DNA of 64,000 nt from Sindora glabra (taxonomy: Eukaryota; Streptophyta; Magnoliopsida; Fabales; Fabaceae): NCBI GenBank assembly GCA_020226215.1, contig CM035236.1, positions 3,477,001-3,541,000 on the forward strand. The letters are read 5' to 3'. The notes beneath the pieces were generated by a model. That model did not search any database. It had not been told where the DNA came from and worked only from the letters and a program-made list of their open reading frames with translations. Positions 1-11,710 of this stretch are shown piece by piece. Numbering within the stretch: the first letter of the stretch is position 1; the number at the start of each line of letters is the position of its first letter. A program made the translations under genes and the position numbers.

Positions 1-3000
1 TCGAACCATGAATTTGGGCAGCCTTATTCTTTGAAACAAAATTGGTCATCTTGTCATGCAGCCTTTCACTAGCCTGACATGGGCATCAATATTTTAAGAC
101 ATTTGTGTCATTTCTTGAAAACGGAAAGTATAAAAGCTGAACATACATCTGCAATATGTGCATGCCGAAGCTCAAGCCATATAGGATCATGATCTTCCAA
201 AAGAACTTCTTTCTTCTCAGGTGGACCACCTGTCTTGCTGGGAACCTTTAAATGCAGTACGTTCACGTTCATATCCAAAAGAAAACCATCAGAAAAAAAA
301 ATTCAGAGGAAAAATAAAACAGAACTACAAATTACCTGATGAACATATTTGTTTCCCTCCATATTCAGCAAGTCATGGCACATGGCATCATATGTCCATT
401 CATGTATTATAGGAGCAATCTACAAATCCAAGAAAGCATCAACATATTAAACTGCATGACATAGCCTGCTCAGAGAAAAATTTAGTGATCAGAATGTGGA
501 ACCAAGAAACCTGGTCAATAGATCTGTCAAGGATGAGCAACTCGCATGTCTCTGTCTGAGGAAAGTTTGGTATTGTTTTCTTATATTTCATAAGACAGTC
601 CCAGACTCCAGCAGCAAGCTTTGTAGGAATTAAATCACGAAAAGTAGTCATTGTGGTTGCATCAAGGGACTTGGCAGCACGATAGCGAACAAGAGGGTAC
701 TCCTAGAAAAATTATTTAAATGCTTCAGAATACTTCTTGATCATGCATTTGAATGTAAACAAAACAATGACTATCATTTAGGTTTTCAGGCTAAAAAAAG
801 CACTAACTACGTACTCTTAAGGAAGCAAAAACTGTAGCAATCCGAGTAGCCATCACATTCAAACATGCAACACCTTTAGCAATTGTTCTCCTCATCCCCA
901 AATAGTTCCTCTAGAGCTCTCTCATTGTTTGTGATGAAACCCTGCACTACCATGAAACAAGCAAGCAATCAGACCTGAAAAACATGTCTGGAACGACCTA
1001 GACAAGCAGAATTCATTATTTATGAAATGAGCCTCTACTTATCACTGACTTTTGTTGAAATCAGAGGGAAAAAATTAACAAAACTTGCAGTTATTCTATG
1101 CATTAGTGTCAGCCCAGCTTGCATGGATAATAGACTTCAAGATCCAGAAATTTTCATGGTTTTTCCACCCCTTCCATCATGTCAAATTCTTCAATTTAAT
1201 CCTTACAAGGCTTCTGACTCCCCAGATTCCAGCAACAAACCAATGTTGTTTCTTCATTTATCGAGTGTTCTGAAGGATAATAGTTGCTTGTATCTATAGA
1301 TCATTTTCTACTTTTCATGAACAGCTAACAACTTTCCATAAGTTGTTTTTGCTATCGTCAATAACTTTGCAGTGCAAGACCAACTCAAGATGCACTTCAA
1401 CACGTTTGAACTTTACTAACTGAATAATGATAGTGTACCTGGCTGTCTATCGCAAAATACTCCAAATTCATCTGCATAAGTATCAATCAAATGAGAAAAA
1501 TTGACAATAGCAAAAAAATGAAATTGTTTTGGCAAATATTTAGAATAAGCCAGTTTCTGTGTAAATAATTATAACCTCTCTCAGTGCACCTATACGGGGT
1601 AGCACCCTTGTATCTTTCTTAATTTCCATAACCAATTCCCTAGGAATAGGTGAACTGAAGAAAACAAATGCCCTGCAAGAACACAGTACAAAACAGGCTT
1701 AGAAGACTGAAAGCAAATAAAATCACAGAGACAGGAGAGAATACAAAGTAAAAAATTCACATACTTCCTGTATAAAGGAGCCTTCCCAGACATGTCTGAC
1801 AAAAACATAATGACACTGCCAACAGTAATGAAGAAAACATTACTATATTTAAATCAGTTCTGTAAAACGTGATAGCTTAATTAATCGAACTTCTCCATCC
1901 AATCTAATGAAACTGCCTCACAGAAACAAGAGTTCAATATATTTTTCATCCACAATTATAAGACATGCCTGATTAGAAAGAGAGACATACAGGGGGAGAG
2001 AGAATAACCAGACAAAAGTAATTTTCATAATAGAAGAATAGGAAAATTAAAGAAACAAAATAAAAATAAAACGTAAACCAGAAAAATCATAATATTTTAT
2101 TATTGAGATTAAAAAATAAAGATTTTATTTTAGATGCACATAATTTAAATATAAAGAATTCAGTGAATTACACAGAAGCCCCACAGATTGACAAAACTAC
2201 ATGAAGCTCCTTTCAGGTATAAAATAATTACACAAATTTCAAGAGATGTCTCTACATTTTACTCAAAATAAAAAAAAGGGAGAGTAATTAGCAGACAGAT
2301 TATCTAAGAGAGGCCAGCATTTGCAACCTTAATCACTGCAAATCAGCAATCATATCGGTAGACAGGCAAAACAAAACTATTGAGATTATAGCTTTTGAGT
2401 ATTCTCAAGTTATGTAAAATAATCATAAAACATGTCACCAACATAAAAGGGACAGGCTATATTACTTCTCTCTGGTTGGCTGGATGAAGTATATAGCATC
2501 CATGGTGGGTAATGGCTGCCTGCGCTTGTATATATCCTCCACCACTGGAAAAGAACACCAAAAAAAGCATCTCATAAAATAAAAAATTACATAACCAACA
2601 GTACAAAATATACAATAAATGTTTCAAACTCCAAATTTCGGAGCACAGCATAAGCCTAAAAATCAGAGAATACTGAAGTAATGATTGGCAGGAAGTCAAA
2701 AAAAAAATGACTGCTCAAGAGGCACTCTGGTAAGGCTTACATGAAACACCTTCATCAGTAATATCAGCCATCTTGCATGAGTGAGACATTATTTTAACAG
2801 TAAGTTTGTCCATTATAAGTACCTGCAAGCAAACAAGCCAGGAAACAACAGAAGGCAGAAATGAACCTAGCTTCTTAAATTAACTTTCAAAATCTTTATA
2901 ATTTTACAAGTGTTGAATATGCCCAGAATGAAACTTCAAATTGAAGCTAAAACAGACAAAAAAATCATGTTAAAACCACCACCCAGCAAAAATCAATGAG

Positions 3001-4097
3001 ATGGCATTCATCAAAACAACCAAGTGCATCATATACCTTCCAAGTGGATTTTGAATCCCCTGTTCTTGCTGACCTAAGCATTTCAAATAATAATCCTGTG
3101 GGCAATTTCAGTTAATATATAGAAATTAAATTAAATAATCAGATCAGAAAGCAAATATTTGTGCAGCAATCAAACCAGTAATCAGTTAAAATGCTTAAAG
3201 CAATATAGAAAACACAACAAAGGCATATATTAGCAAAAGTTAACATAAAGACATCTTCTCAAAAAAAAAAAAAGCCAGATCTGAATAAACCTATCTGCTA
3301 ATGAAATGAACAAACAGCAGTGCTTTGAATTTGGTGAAGATACAAGTGGTAAAGAAATTAATATGGCATTATACTGCTGCTGCTGTAGATTGATTAAAAG
3401 TGTAGCTAGCTGTGCCATTAGCAAATATTGCAGTCTAATCCTAAACATACCCATTAAAAATATCGCCACACTGCTAGCTTCTACATTTGCTATGGTGGAA
3501 TATCATATATAAGACACTTAAATTTCCCTCAAACTCTTTCCAAATTCAGCTAAGGTTAAGAGAAATTTTAGCACTGGGAAAGACATGAAAAAATAAAAGC
3601 AGATAGAAAAATGCATTCTATCAACTCTTTTTGCTCCTTGCCTGGAAGATTCGAAATCCTTTAAGCTTAAAGCAAAGCAATCAAATAAGTTCCGAACGTC
3701 ACCATAAATAGCAGAAACGGAAGGAATCGCAGTGGCTACATTTGCCACCGCCAAAAAGCTGCACATTTTGAACGCTCTAGCTAACTCACCTTTAAAAACT
3801 TGAAGCTTGATATTCAGTTAATACATGGCATAAGATCATATGTCAAAAATACACATTGTCCACAGACAACATCAAAGGAGGAGTGCAGACCCGTAAAGGA
3901 ACGACTAGTTGCTCGCAGCAAATACAGCTAAGTGAGTAGACACATCAATTTTGATCAGAGAAGTGAATCGGAAAATTGATTTTTATTGAATTAAAATGAA
4001 ATGAACAAGCTAATCGGAACTTACGGTCACGGCTAATCTGTTTGAAATTTCTGTAATCGCCGCCATAAGAGGAGGAATCGGAATCCGACATAGACAT
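1..4097 (-). CDS. KEU: KEULE/SEC1A-type Sec1/Munc18 protein, 3'-partial, frameshifted
   Basis: The Sec1/Munc18 family binds syntaxin-type SNAREs and promotes vesicle fusion; plant KEULE/SEC1A act at the plasma membrane and cell plate in cytokinesis. Twelve exons with GT-AG junctions, read right to left: 4025-4097, 3037-3095, 2741-2822, 2466-2544, 1765-1815, 1576-1672, 1439-1471, 815-941, 511-702, 336-419, 147-245 and 1-73. All phases join except around exon 8. About 349 residues are present, roughly the first half of a protein usually near 660 residues. Recognisable motifs are MDKLTVKIM, MDAIYFIQPT, FLSDMSGKAPLY, REMNLEYFAIDSQGF, CELLILDRSIDQ and HEWTYDAMCHDLLNMEGNKY. The start MSMSDSDSSS matches the family N terminus; a second ATG lies two codons in. 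Exon 8 is 127 nt where 126 is needed, and a TAA at 876-878 follows residue 179. Details of the motifs favour SEC1A over KEULE, but I cannot separate paralogues. The C-terminal half lies outside the window. Confidence 0.93.
876..886 (-). other. One-base frameshift in exon 8 of the KEULE/SEC1A gene
   Basis: In reading frame the exon runs ...LFGDEEN, then seven bases (AATTGCT, 880-886), then the codons for KGVACLN in the next frame. Six bases (two residues) are expected there. The extra base creates a TAA at 878-876. Exons 7 and 9 both begin and end on codon boundaries, so no alternative phase rescues it, and the stop comes before any donor that could skip it. Confidence 0.85.
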
Positions 4098-4560
4098 GGT
4101 GGCTCAGTCCTCAGTCTCCCTGCCCAACACAACCCCTTGATCGATCGCTGAGAGACGATAAGCAGAGGGAGATCGCTTAATTATTCGGAAACCCCCAATT
4201 CTCTGAGGGGAAAGGGCTTTCGAGAGAAAAAAGCGATGCAGAAAGAGAAGAAAGGAAAGAGAAAAGTAGAATACTTTAATTAGAAGTGAAAAACGGATTA
4301 AATGAGCAGAAGGACAGAGAGAAGTTGCTAATGAAAATTATAACTACGGATTTGAGTTGTGGGGCAACAAGGCTGACGTGTTGAATTGCGCGAAGATTGA
4401 ACTAATTCCCAAGCCGAGAAAATTCCCAGACGCGTACAGGAAGTTGCTGAATCGCCCGTGGGTCCCACCACCAACGCCATCCCCACAACGGCCTTTTTCC
4501 GTTAGTTATCGTCACATACGGTCGATGACTACACTCCGCGCCATATGATCATTTTATTGA
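4098..4560 (-). promoter_or_regulatory. 5' leader and probable promoter of the KEULE/SEC1A gene
   Basis: This stretch lies directly upstream of the start codon on the minus strand. It is richer in GC than the DNA to its right and carries purine/pyrimidine-skewed runs typical of plant 5' leaders (4195-4320). No TATA box or start site could be fixed. A 63-codon open frame on the plus strand (4357-4548) has no recognisable similarity and was left out. Confidence 0.4.
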
Positions 4561-5438
4561 TGTGATGCAATTCCACCCTGCGTCGGCTAAAATTTGCACG
4601 GAGAAATTGACCTTTTTTTTAAATGAATTATGAATTATTAAGTTAGATATTTTTATTAAGGAAGTAAAATTTAGTATAAATTATTAAATATTTAATATAT
4701 AAATAAATTTAATGTATAAAATAACTCATGCTTTCTAAATATTTCTGCTCCCCACCTCAATTCCTACAGACACTATGCAAATTTATTTCGCCGGCCTCAT
4801 CATATTATTTGTTGGCAATAATTGGTTTCAGGCAAATTGAATGATTAATTAACTTTCACGAATATATTGAATAATTTATATTTGTTGACGCCCATTCTTT
4901 TTAACACTGCAGTAAAATTAGAAAATTTATTGAATTTTGTCAACATTCAAAATATGAACTATAATATTAACATATTATTATTACATGCTTTATCACTACT
5001 TCTAGGCAAATTTTGCCAAGTCGTTTGTTTAGAAATTTATCAATGAATGTTCAAAACAAAAAAAGTAAAAGCTTGTGAAACTTGAGTTTCTTAAGAGTTA
5101 CTTTTCAAGGAAAAAAGCAAAAAGAAGAGGACCAAAATTTACGTTCTTTTAATAAGATATGGATGGAACGAACGGTCTCAATAATTTTATCCAATAAACC
5201 CAAACATTTTACACATATCAATATCATTGCTCAAGTGTCACTTATGTAATGTTTAAATTATACTAATACATGGATATTGATATTGAATAATATTTAGCAA
5301 ATCAAAAAGCTCTTAGGGCTATTTCCAATTACTCTTGAAATTCAAGTTCTCAGGAAACATGCTTGTAATGTTTATGGAATGTTTATGGAAGGGGAAAAAT
5401 ATAAATTGCATATTGAATGGCCCAACCTTAATTACGGT
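4561..5438. other. AT-rich intergenic stretch
   Basis: No open frame, RNA gene or recognisable repeat was found. It separates the Sec1-family promoter from the Copia element. Confidence 0.5.
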
Positions 5439-6199
5439 TGTCAACTTTGGAGGTGAACAAATAACTAAAAGTTAGAAAGTGACTTCTTTCGAGTTGCATA
5501 ATAATGTCACTATCCTTTAGACTAAATTTGCCCTCAATATGTGTAATAGGGGATCTGCAAATTCCCTTTAAAATAAAATGAAACCTAATTTATCTACACC
5601 TTACACTTAATAAAGATTAGGACAATATAATATTTGATCTTTGAGAGAATTGTAAGAGTATGAGAGAGTATTTTTTCTTCTTCTTCCAATAACTTACCAA
5701 AGAATGGTCTTTTTATAGAGAAATTTACCTTTGTACATGAAAGGATATAATTTTTCAAGAAACTCAAAGATTCCATCCTTATGAAGAGATATGGGAAGTC
5801 ATAAGAGTTATAACCTTATGAAGAGATATGGGGAGTCATAAGAATTATAACCTTGTGAATAGACATAAAGAGTTATAACATTATGAATCTACAACCTTTC
5901 AAAATTGTAAGAGTATGAGAGAGTATTTTTTCTTCTTCTTCCAAAAACTTACCTAAGAATGGTCTTTTTATAGAGAAATTTGCCTTTTTACATGAAAGGA
6001 TATAATTTTTCAAGAAACTTAAAGATTCCATCCTTGTGAAGAGATATGGGAAGTCATAAGAGTTATAACCTTATGAAGAGATATGGTGAGTCATAAGAAT
6101 TATAACCTTGTGAAGAAACATAAAGAGTTATAACATTATGAATCTATAACCTTTGGAAATTGAAATGTTACACATTTAATATTTTAAAAATTTATAACA
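5439..6199 (-). repeat. Left (3') LTR of the Copia element, with internal duplication
   Basis: It begins TGTCAACTTTGG and ends TTTATAACA, and aligns with 10620-11096 over its whole length. It is longer because a block of about 255 bp is present twice in tandem (5649-5903 and 5904-about 6145); both copies contain the GTAAGAGTATGAGAGAGTA and ATGAAAGGATATAATTTTTC segments. The right LTR has a single copy. Confidence 0.8.
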
Positions 6200-6740
6200 A
6201 TCCCCCGTTATTTTCAAAATATTAAAATAGCATCAGTAGACTATCTACAATTCTGAAATAAATTATATGCATAAATAATGATATCTTGCAATTGAATCAC
6301 TATTTTGTAAAAATTCATTACAACAAATCTAAATAGAATGGTAGATAAATTTTGAACCAACTATTCTTTTTTATAAGCTATATAAATTTTTACACATATG
6401 ATTTAAAATGCAAACAATTATAATAAGAAACAACACATTTAAGGCCTTATGTTCATATCCTTTTCATAGATGCTTAATGCCAAGCCCTTAGCTCTTTGGA
6501 AGGGTCAAATTACACATTTACATAGGCAAACTCAATACCTCCGCTATTTGGCATTTTTATCAAATTTGTTAAGTGTTATATCAACACAATCTCCTCTAAG
6601 TGAAGTATGGGCAAACAAATACTATTCACCTTAGGATGAAAATAATTAACTCATTATAATGCTTCAGTCATGCTGTTGATATACTTTGACTCATTGATTT
6701 CAAAACATGACACTGTACTGTGCATTGAATTGAAGTTTCA

Positions 6741-6974
6741 TCAATAATAACTTAATTTTGTGGGCTTAAGACCCATCCCTATTGAAGTAATATTAACAAG
6801 ATCATAATTCAACCTTTTTGTTAAAAGGTTAGCCATGTTATGACTTAACCTTACAAAGTTAATAGTAATCACTCCATTTGTAATCAAGTCTCTTATATAT
6901 CTATGTTTAAGACCAATGTATCGAGACTTGTCATTATACACTTCACTATATGCTCTATCTTGCAGCACTATCAC
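6741..6974 (-). pseudogene. Copia RNase H fragment
   Basis: The open frame reads like the C-terminal end of Copia RNase H: YNDKSRYIGLKHRYIRDLI, then GVITINFVR, then NMANLLTKRLNYD and GMGLKP. These match the conserved blocks KSRHIGLRH, GVITIDFVR and LADPLTK of plant Copia polyproteins. It is a fragment with no in-frame link to the reverse transcriptase to its right. Confidence 0.8.
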
Positions 6975-7795
6975 AATGGATAGAAATAGGAACTATTAGC
7001 TTAGGCCACAAGGGAATTTCATATAATTAATCCATTAACTATTCACCTTCCTTACATAAAAAAGCTAAAGCTACAAATTCAATAACCATGATAGAGTTAG
7101 TTATACATGTTTGCTTCTTAGGTCCTCAAGAGATGGCACCTCCACTAAGCATACAAATCCTTCTAGTTTTTGATACATTATCATCTTTATGGATGACCTA
7201 ACTAGCATTAGAAAATCCCTCTAGTATCGAAAGAAATCCTACATAACTCAAGCTATAATCTTTTAGTTTTTGTAAGTATTTTAGAATTCTTATAACACCA
7301 TATCAATGCATGTCACTAGGATTGCTTGTATATCCACTCATTCAATCAACAACATAAATTGTATCAAGTCAAGTACATGTCATTGCATATATCAAGCATC
7401 CTATTATTTTTGTATATTCTAGTTGTGATACTGGGTTTCTAGTATTCTTTACAAAATTCATATTTGGATTAAATGATGTTAATACAAGATTGCAGTTCAC
7501 ATGATTGAACTTTTTTAGAATTTTCTCAATGTAATTGAGAAAGCACAATACTCTTTTGATTTCTTATGATTCTTATTCCAAGAATGACACCTACTTCACC
7601 TGTATCCTTCATGTCAAAAATTTTAAACAAGAAGGATTTTGTGAGTTCAACTTGTTCTAAATCAATTCCAAATATTAATATGTTACCACATACAGGAAAA
7701 TTATAACTCCTTTTTTTCCCATCAAATTTGTTATAAATACACTTGTCAAATTTATTAATCTTAAAGCCATTCGAAAGAATGACCTCATCAAATTT

Positions 7796-7993
7796 TTAAT
7801 GCCATTGTTTAGGTGCTTGCTTTAATCCATACAAGGACTTTACGAGTTTGCACACATTATGCTCTTGACTAGGCATAAAAAAGCTTTCAAGTTGCTCTAT
7901 ATACATTTCTTCATCCAATTCACCATTAAGAAATGCTATTTTAACGACTATTTGATGAATTACTAAATTATAAATTGAAGTAGGTGCAATCAA
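7796..7993 (-). pseudogene. Copia reverse transcriptase fragment (RVT_2)
   Basis: The fragment holds the classic Copia RT block KIAFLNGELDEEMYIEQ followed by VCKLVKSLYGLKQAPKQWH. Further RT and RNase H coding remains continue leftward (about 6975-7795) in several frames with many stops. The Asp of the usual DVKTAFLNG is replaced here. Confidence 0.85.
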
Positions 7994-8857
7994 AACTCTT
8001 ATTCTGCTTATTCTTGCAACAAGAGAATATATGTCAAAATAAACAATGCCATGCTTTTATGAAAAGCATTTGGTAACCAATTTAGCTTTGAATTTATCAA
8101 TGGTTCTATCCATCTTCATTTTTCTTTTGAAAATCCATTTATAACAAATTAATTTGGAACCAAGTGGAAAAAAATAATGTCCAAGTTTTGCTACCCATGA
8201 TTGAACCTATTTTATCATTGATGGCTTCTTTTCAAAACATGACATATTATGATTTCATTATCTCTTGGTACATTTTAGGATTAGTCTTGATGTTAAAGTA
8301 ATAAGGACTTATTGCTTATAAATTGTTATATGTTCAACAACATATATAAAGAAGTCAGAGTTAAATATCTTTGATATTTTTTGTCTTTTGCTTCTTCAAA
8401 GTTCAATGACTTCATCTTCATGTTGATTCTTTAAAGCATTTATGTCTTTACTAAGATTTTAATTCTACCTTTGGCTATTATTATTAACATGAGGAATAGA
8501 GTTGTATCTATTCACCTTAAAAATAGCATCTTATGACTCAATAATGGTATCAATTAATATTGTGTCATTTCGTTTAATAATAATATATCAATAGACTTTG
8601 CTTATGTATATCTCAAGAAAATGCACTCAATACCTTTTTTACGCAATTTCTTCCTTTAGGTTCAGGCACTTTGACAATAGCTTTATAACCCCAAACTCTT
8701 AAATAATTAAAATTAGGCTTTCTCTTTTTTAGAGCTCATATAGGGTTACGTTGTTCCTTTTATTAGGAACTCTATTCAGAATGTGACATGCTATAAGCAT
8801 GCTTTAACTTTAAATCTTTAGCTTAAACCAAAGTTTATCAACATGAAATTTACCATT

Positions 8858-9199
8858 TCAATAAGAATAGTTAACACCAATGGATTCAAAATATGAAGGA
8901 TCATAATACTCTCTTCTTCTATCAAATCTTAAACATTTAATCTTTTGATCTAACTGCAACTCAACTTTGATTTTATGTGCTTTAAGTTTATCTAATATTT
9001 CATTTTTATAATGCAGCAAGTAAACATAGAAATATTTTGTGCAATTATTAATAAATGTGACAAAGTATTTCTTTCCTTCTAGTTTTGGTTTTAGTGTTGG
9101 TGTATTATGCAAGTCACAAACATCATTATGAACAAGTTGAAGCATGATTGATGTCCTATCTACTTTAGGAAATAAATTTTTTATGATTTTTATCTTCAT
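8858..9199 (-). pseudogene. Copia integrase core fragment
   Basis: A 113-residue open frame carries the integrase landmarks: LFPKVDRTSIMLQLVHNDVC, KKYFVTFINNCTKYFYVYLL, and RFDRRREYY in place of the usual SDRGGEY. The first catalytic Asp position of the block LVHNDVC is retained. Stops on both sides separate it from the RT and pre-integrase remains. Confidence 0.8.
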
Positions 9200-9424
9200 G
9201 TATATTTTATTTATTTTTAGATTTTTTAAAATATAGCAACAAATCTAATTTAATCATTTTATGCAACCTTTTAAAGTGTATCTCTCTTAATCTTTGATGC
9301 TAAAAAAAAAGGGCTTAACCATGTAAATAAAACTAGCATTATTATTATTATTGTTAGTAATATAACAATTAATGTTCATCTTAAACATACCATCACACAG
9401 ATATCCCTTTCCTATAAACATTCC

Positions 9425-9619
9425 TCATTTAAACAGTATAAACTTATCAATCTCAAATACAAGTTTGAAACTAAACTTATTCAGCAGATCACTAGACATC
9501 AAATTCTTTCTAATTTCTGGTACATAGTAAACATTTATCAATGTTAACACCCTCTCAAAAGTGAAACTTAGTTCTACATTTCCTATCCTAAAGATAGGAA
9601 TAGTAATAGAGTTGCCCAT
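9425..9619 (-). pseudogene. Copia protease/pre-integrase fragment
   Basis: The frame reads MGNSITIPIFRIGNVELSF, then LTLINVYYVPEIRKNLMSSD, LLNKFSFKLVFE and DKFILFK. This is the block between the Copia aspartic protease and integrase (usual form: LTLxNVLHVPEIRKNLVSGSLLNKxGFKLVFESDKFVLSK). The protease active site is not recognisable. Confidence 0.75.
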
Positions 9620-10065
9620 GTATAGAATAGTATCATTATTTAGAGTTTTATGATTTTGAACAAACTCTTATTCTTGCACATATGCCGGGTAACACTAAAA
9701 TCAACCCACCATGCATTATCATCCTCAAGCAAATTAATTTTAGATATTATTGCAACAAGATCCATAGAGGGAGTATTATTAAATCTTTATTTTTCTTTTT
9801 TCCTTTTAAAAAGCTTAACATTTGAATTTATAATGTCCTTCCTCATAACAAAAGAGAAATTTACCTTTCTTCTTTTTCTTATTGCCTTGAGGATTATTAT
9901 TGAATTAATTCTTTCTTTTGGGTAAGGCCTTAGTAAATTGCTCTTCTTCCACCATATTTACCTTGGAGACATTTGGATCATTGGTCTCATCTTTTATGTA
10001 AAAATTTTCTCCTACATATAGATATTTAGTCAGACTATCAAGAGCAATATCCTCTTTCTTATGTT

Positions 10066-10593
10066 TCAGACTTCTCTTAAAGTTTTTTCGGGAATGAGGT
10101 ACTTATCTATTATAGAACTCACAATAATTATTTCATCCATATGCATGTTATGTTGAGTGAAATGATTTAGAATTCTCTTTAATTTAAAAAATTCTTCCAT
10201 AATAGATTTACCATCAACCATTTTAAAATTATTAAAATAAGAAATAAGAAATTTCTTACTTGTGAAGTCTTTAACCAAATATTTTATCTCCAATTTGTCC
10301 CATAACTCCTTAACGATAAGCATATTGTGGTAGATATCGAACAGAAAGTTGTTCATGATGTTGAGGATGTGTCTTCAGCATATTTCATTATCAGTCTCCC
10401 ACTTCTGCCTATATTTTATATCTGCCATAGTTTTATTCTCGCTCTCTGCAAGCTTCAGGATGTTCAGAACTTATGCTACTTAAACAGTCACCAATAAGAA
10501 GTGCATTTTCTTCTACTAACGTATGAAATTTTTACCATCAAACTTTTCAAGTTTGACAAAGTTTAAAGCAAAATCCTTCAGCGTTCCAGCCAT
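10066..10593 (-). pseudogene. Copia gag remnant (UBN2-type)
   Basis: The probable gag start is the ATG at 10591-10593, reading MAGTLKDFALNFVKLEKFDG and then NFIR. Two consecutive TAG codons stand where plant Copia gag normally has Trp-Gln before KKM. The downstream part (10066-10356) reads KELWDKLEIKYLVKDFTSKK and FNNFKMVDGKSIMEEF, the conserved gag core. The start lies only about 27 bp inside the right LTR, as expected for gag. Confidence 0.75.
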
Positions 10594-10619
10594 TGTACAT
10601 TAAAAAATTTTAGCCTAAA

Positions 10620-11096
10620 TGTTGTTGTTGATGCTACCTTCAGGGGTGAATAAATAATTAAAAGTTAAAAAGTGATTTGCTTTAAGTCATGTAATAATGC
10701 TACTATCTTTTAGGTTAAATTTGCCCTTAATATGTATAATGGGAGATTCATAAATTCCTTTCAAGATAAAATAAAGCCTAGTCTATCTGCACCTTTCACT
10801 TGGTGAAGATAGGGATAATATAATATTTGATCTTTGAGAGAATTGTAGGAGTATGAGAAAGCATTTTTTTTCTTCCAAAAACTTACCCAAAAATGACTTA
10901 TTTCTAAAGGAATTGACCTCTATACATGAAAAGATATAATTCTTCAAGAAATTCAAAGGTTCCATCCTTGTGAAGAGACATGGGGAGTCGTAAAAGTTAT
11001 AACTTTATGAAGAGACATGGAGAGTCATAATCTTATGAATCCATGACCTTTGAAAATTGAAATATTACATATTTAATATTTTGAAAATTCATAACA
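10620..11096 (-). repeat. Right (5') LTR of the Copia element
   Basis: This copy begins TGTTGTTGTTGATGC and ends TTCATAACA on the plus strand. It aligns with 5439-6199 (shared landmarks: ATAATATTTGATCTTTGAGA and TTCCATCCTTGTGAAGAGA) but lacks the 255 bp duplication. Confidence 0.78.
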
Positions 11097-11710
11097 ATTA
11101 TTGTGGATGAGAAAAATTAAATGAATAACAAAAACAATAATAATCCATCCTTCGTCTCCCATAAAATGTGTGAATTTTCTCCTTTTTATATTTTTTATTA
11201 ATTGTTACTCTAAATTTCATTATTTTTTTATAAGAATTCATAATTTAAAATAAAATTTACTTTATACATTTTTTAAAAAATGCACCAAATCTATTTCCCA
11301 TATCAATAGACTTAGAATAAAATCACTTTGAATCATATCCAATAACTTGCCCCAAATTAAATACATAATATGAACATTAAATTTTTATCCTTGACTTTTA
11401 CCAAACCTTTCATTTTGTTCTTTAAATTTTATTTAAAATAAATTTATTTTCTAATTTTTGAAAAATATGTAAAATTAATCAACAATTTAATTTCATAAGC
11501 TTCCTAATCAAGATTCTAATATAGATTCCTACAAGATTTATGTAAGTCATCTTTTCATACAAAAATACTATAAGTATAAAAAAATTATATCTAAAATTGA
11601 GTATTGAATATTTTATATCTAATAGATTAAACTTTACAAATTTATCTTAGCATCCTATATTTTGATTTGTGTTTAAAACCTAATTTCAAATTTCATTTTT
11701 TGTGCATATA
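11097..11710. other. AT-rich intergenic stretch
   Basis: No coding, RNA or recognisable repeat signal was found between the Copia element and the probable LTR start at 11711. Confidence 0.4.

Larger units (their letters stand above)
5439..11096 (-). mobile_element. Decayed Ty1/Copia LTR retrotransposon, minus strand
   Basis: The element has two related LTRs (5439-6199 and 10620-11096). On the minus strand, from right to left, it keeps gag, pre-integrase, integrase, reverse transcriptase and RNase H fragments, which is the Copia order. Every domain is broken by stops and frameshifts, so it is non-functional. The LTRs differ clearly in sequence and length, so the insertion is old. No perfect target-site duplication or primer-binding site could be recognised. 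Its gag resembles the UBN2-type Copia gag common in plants. Confidence 0.88.
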
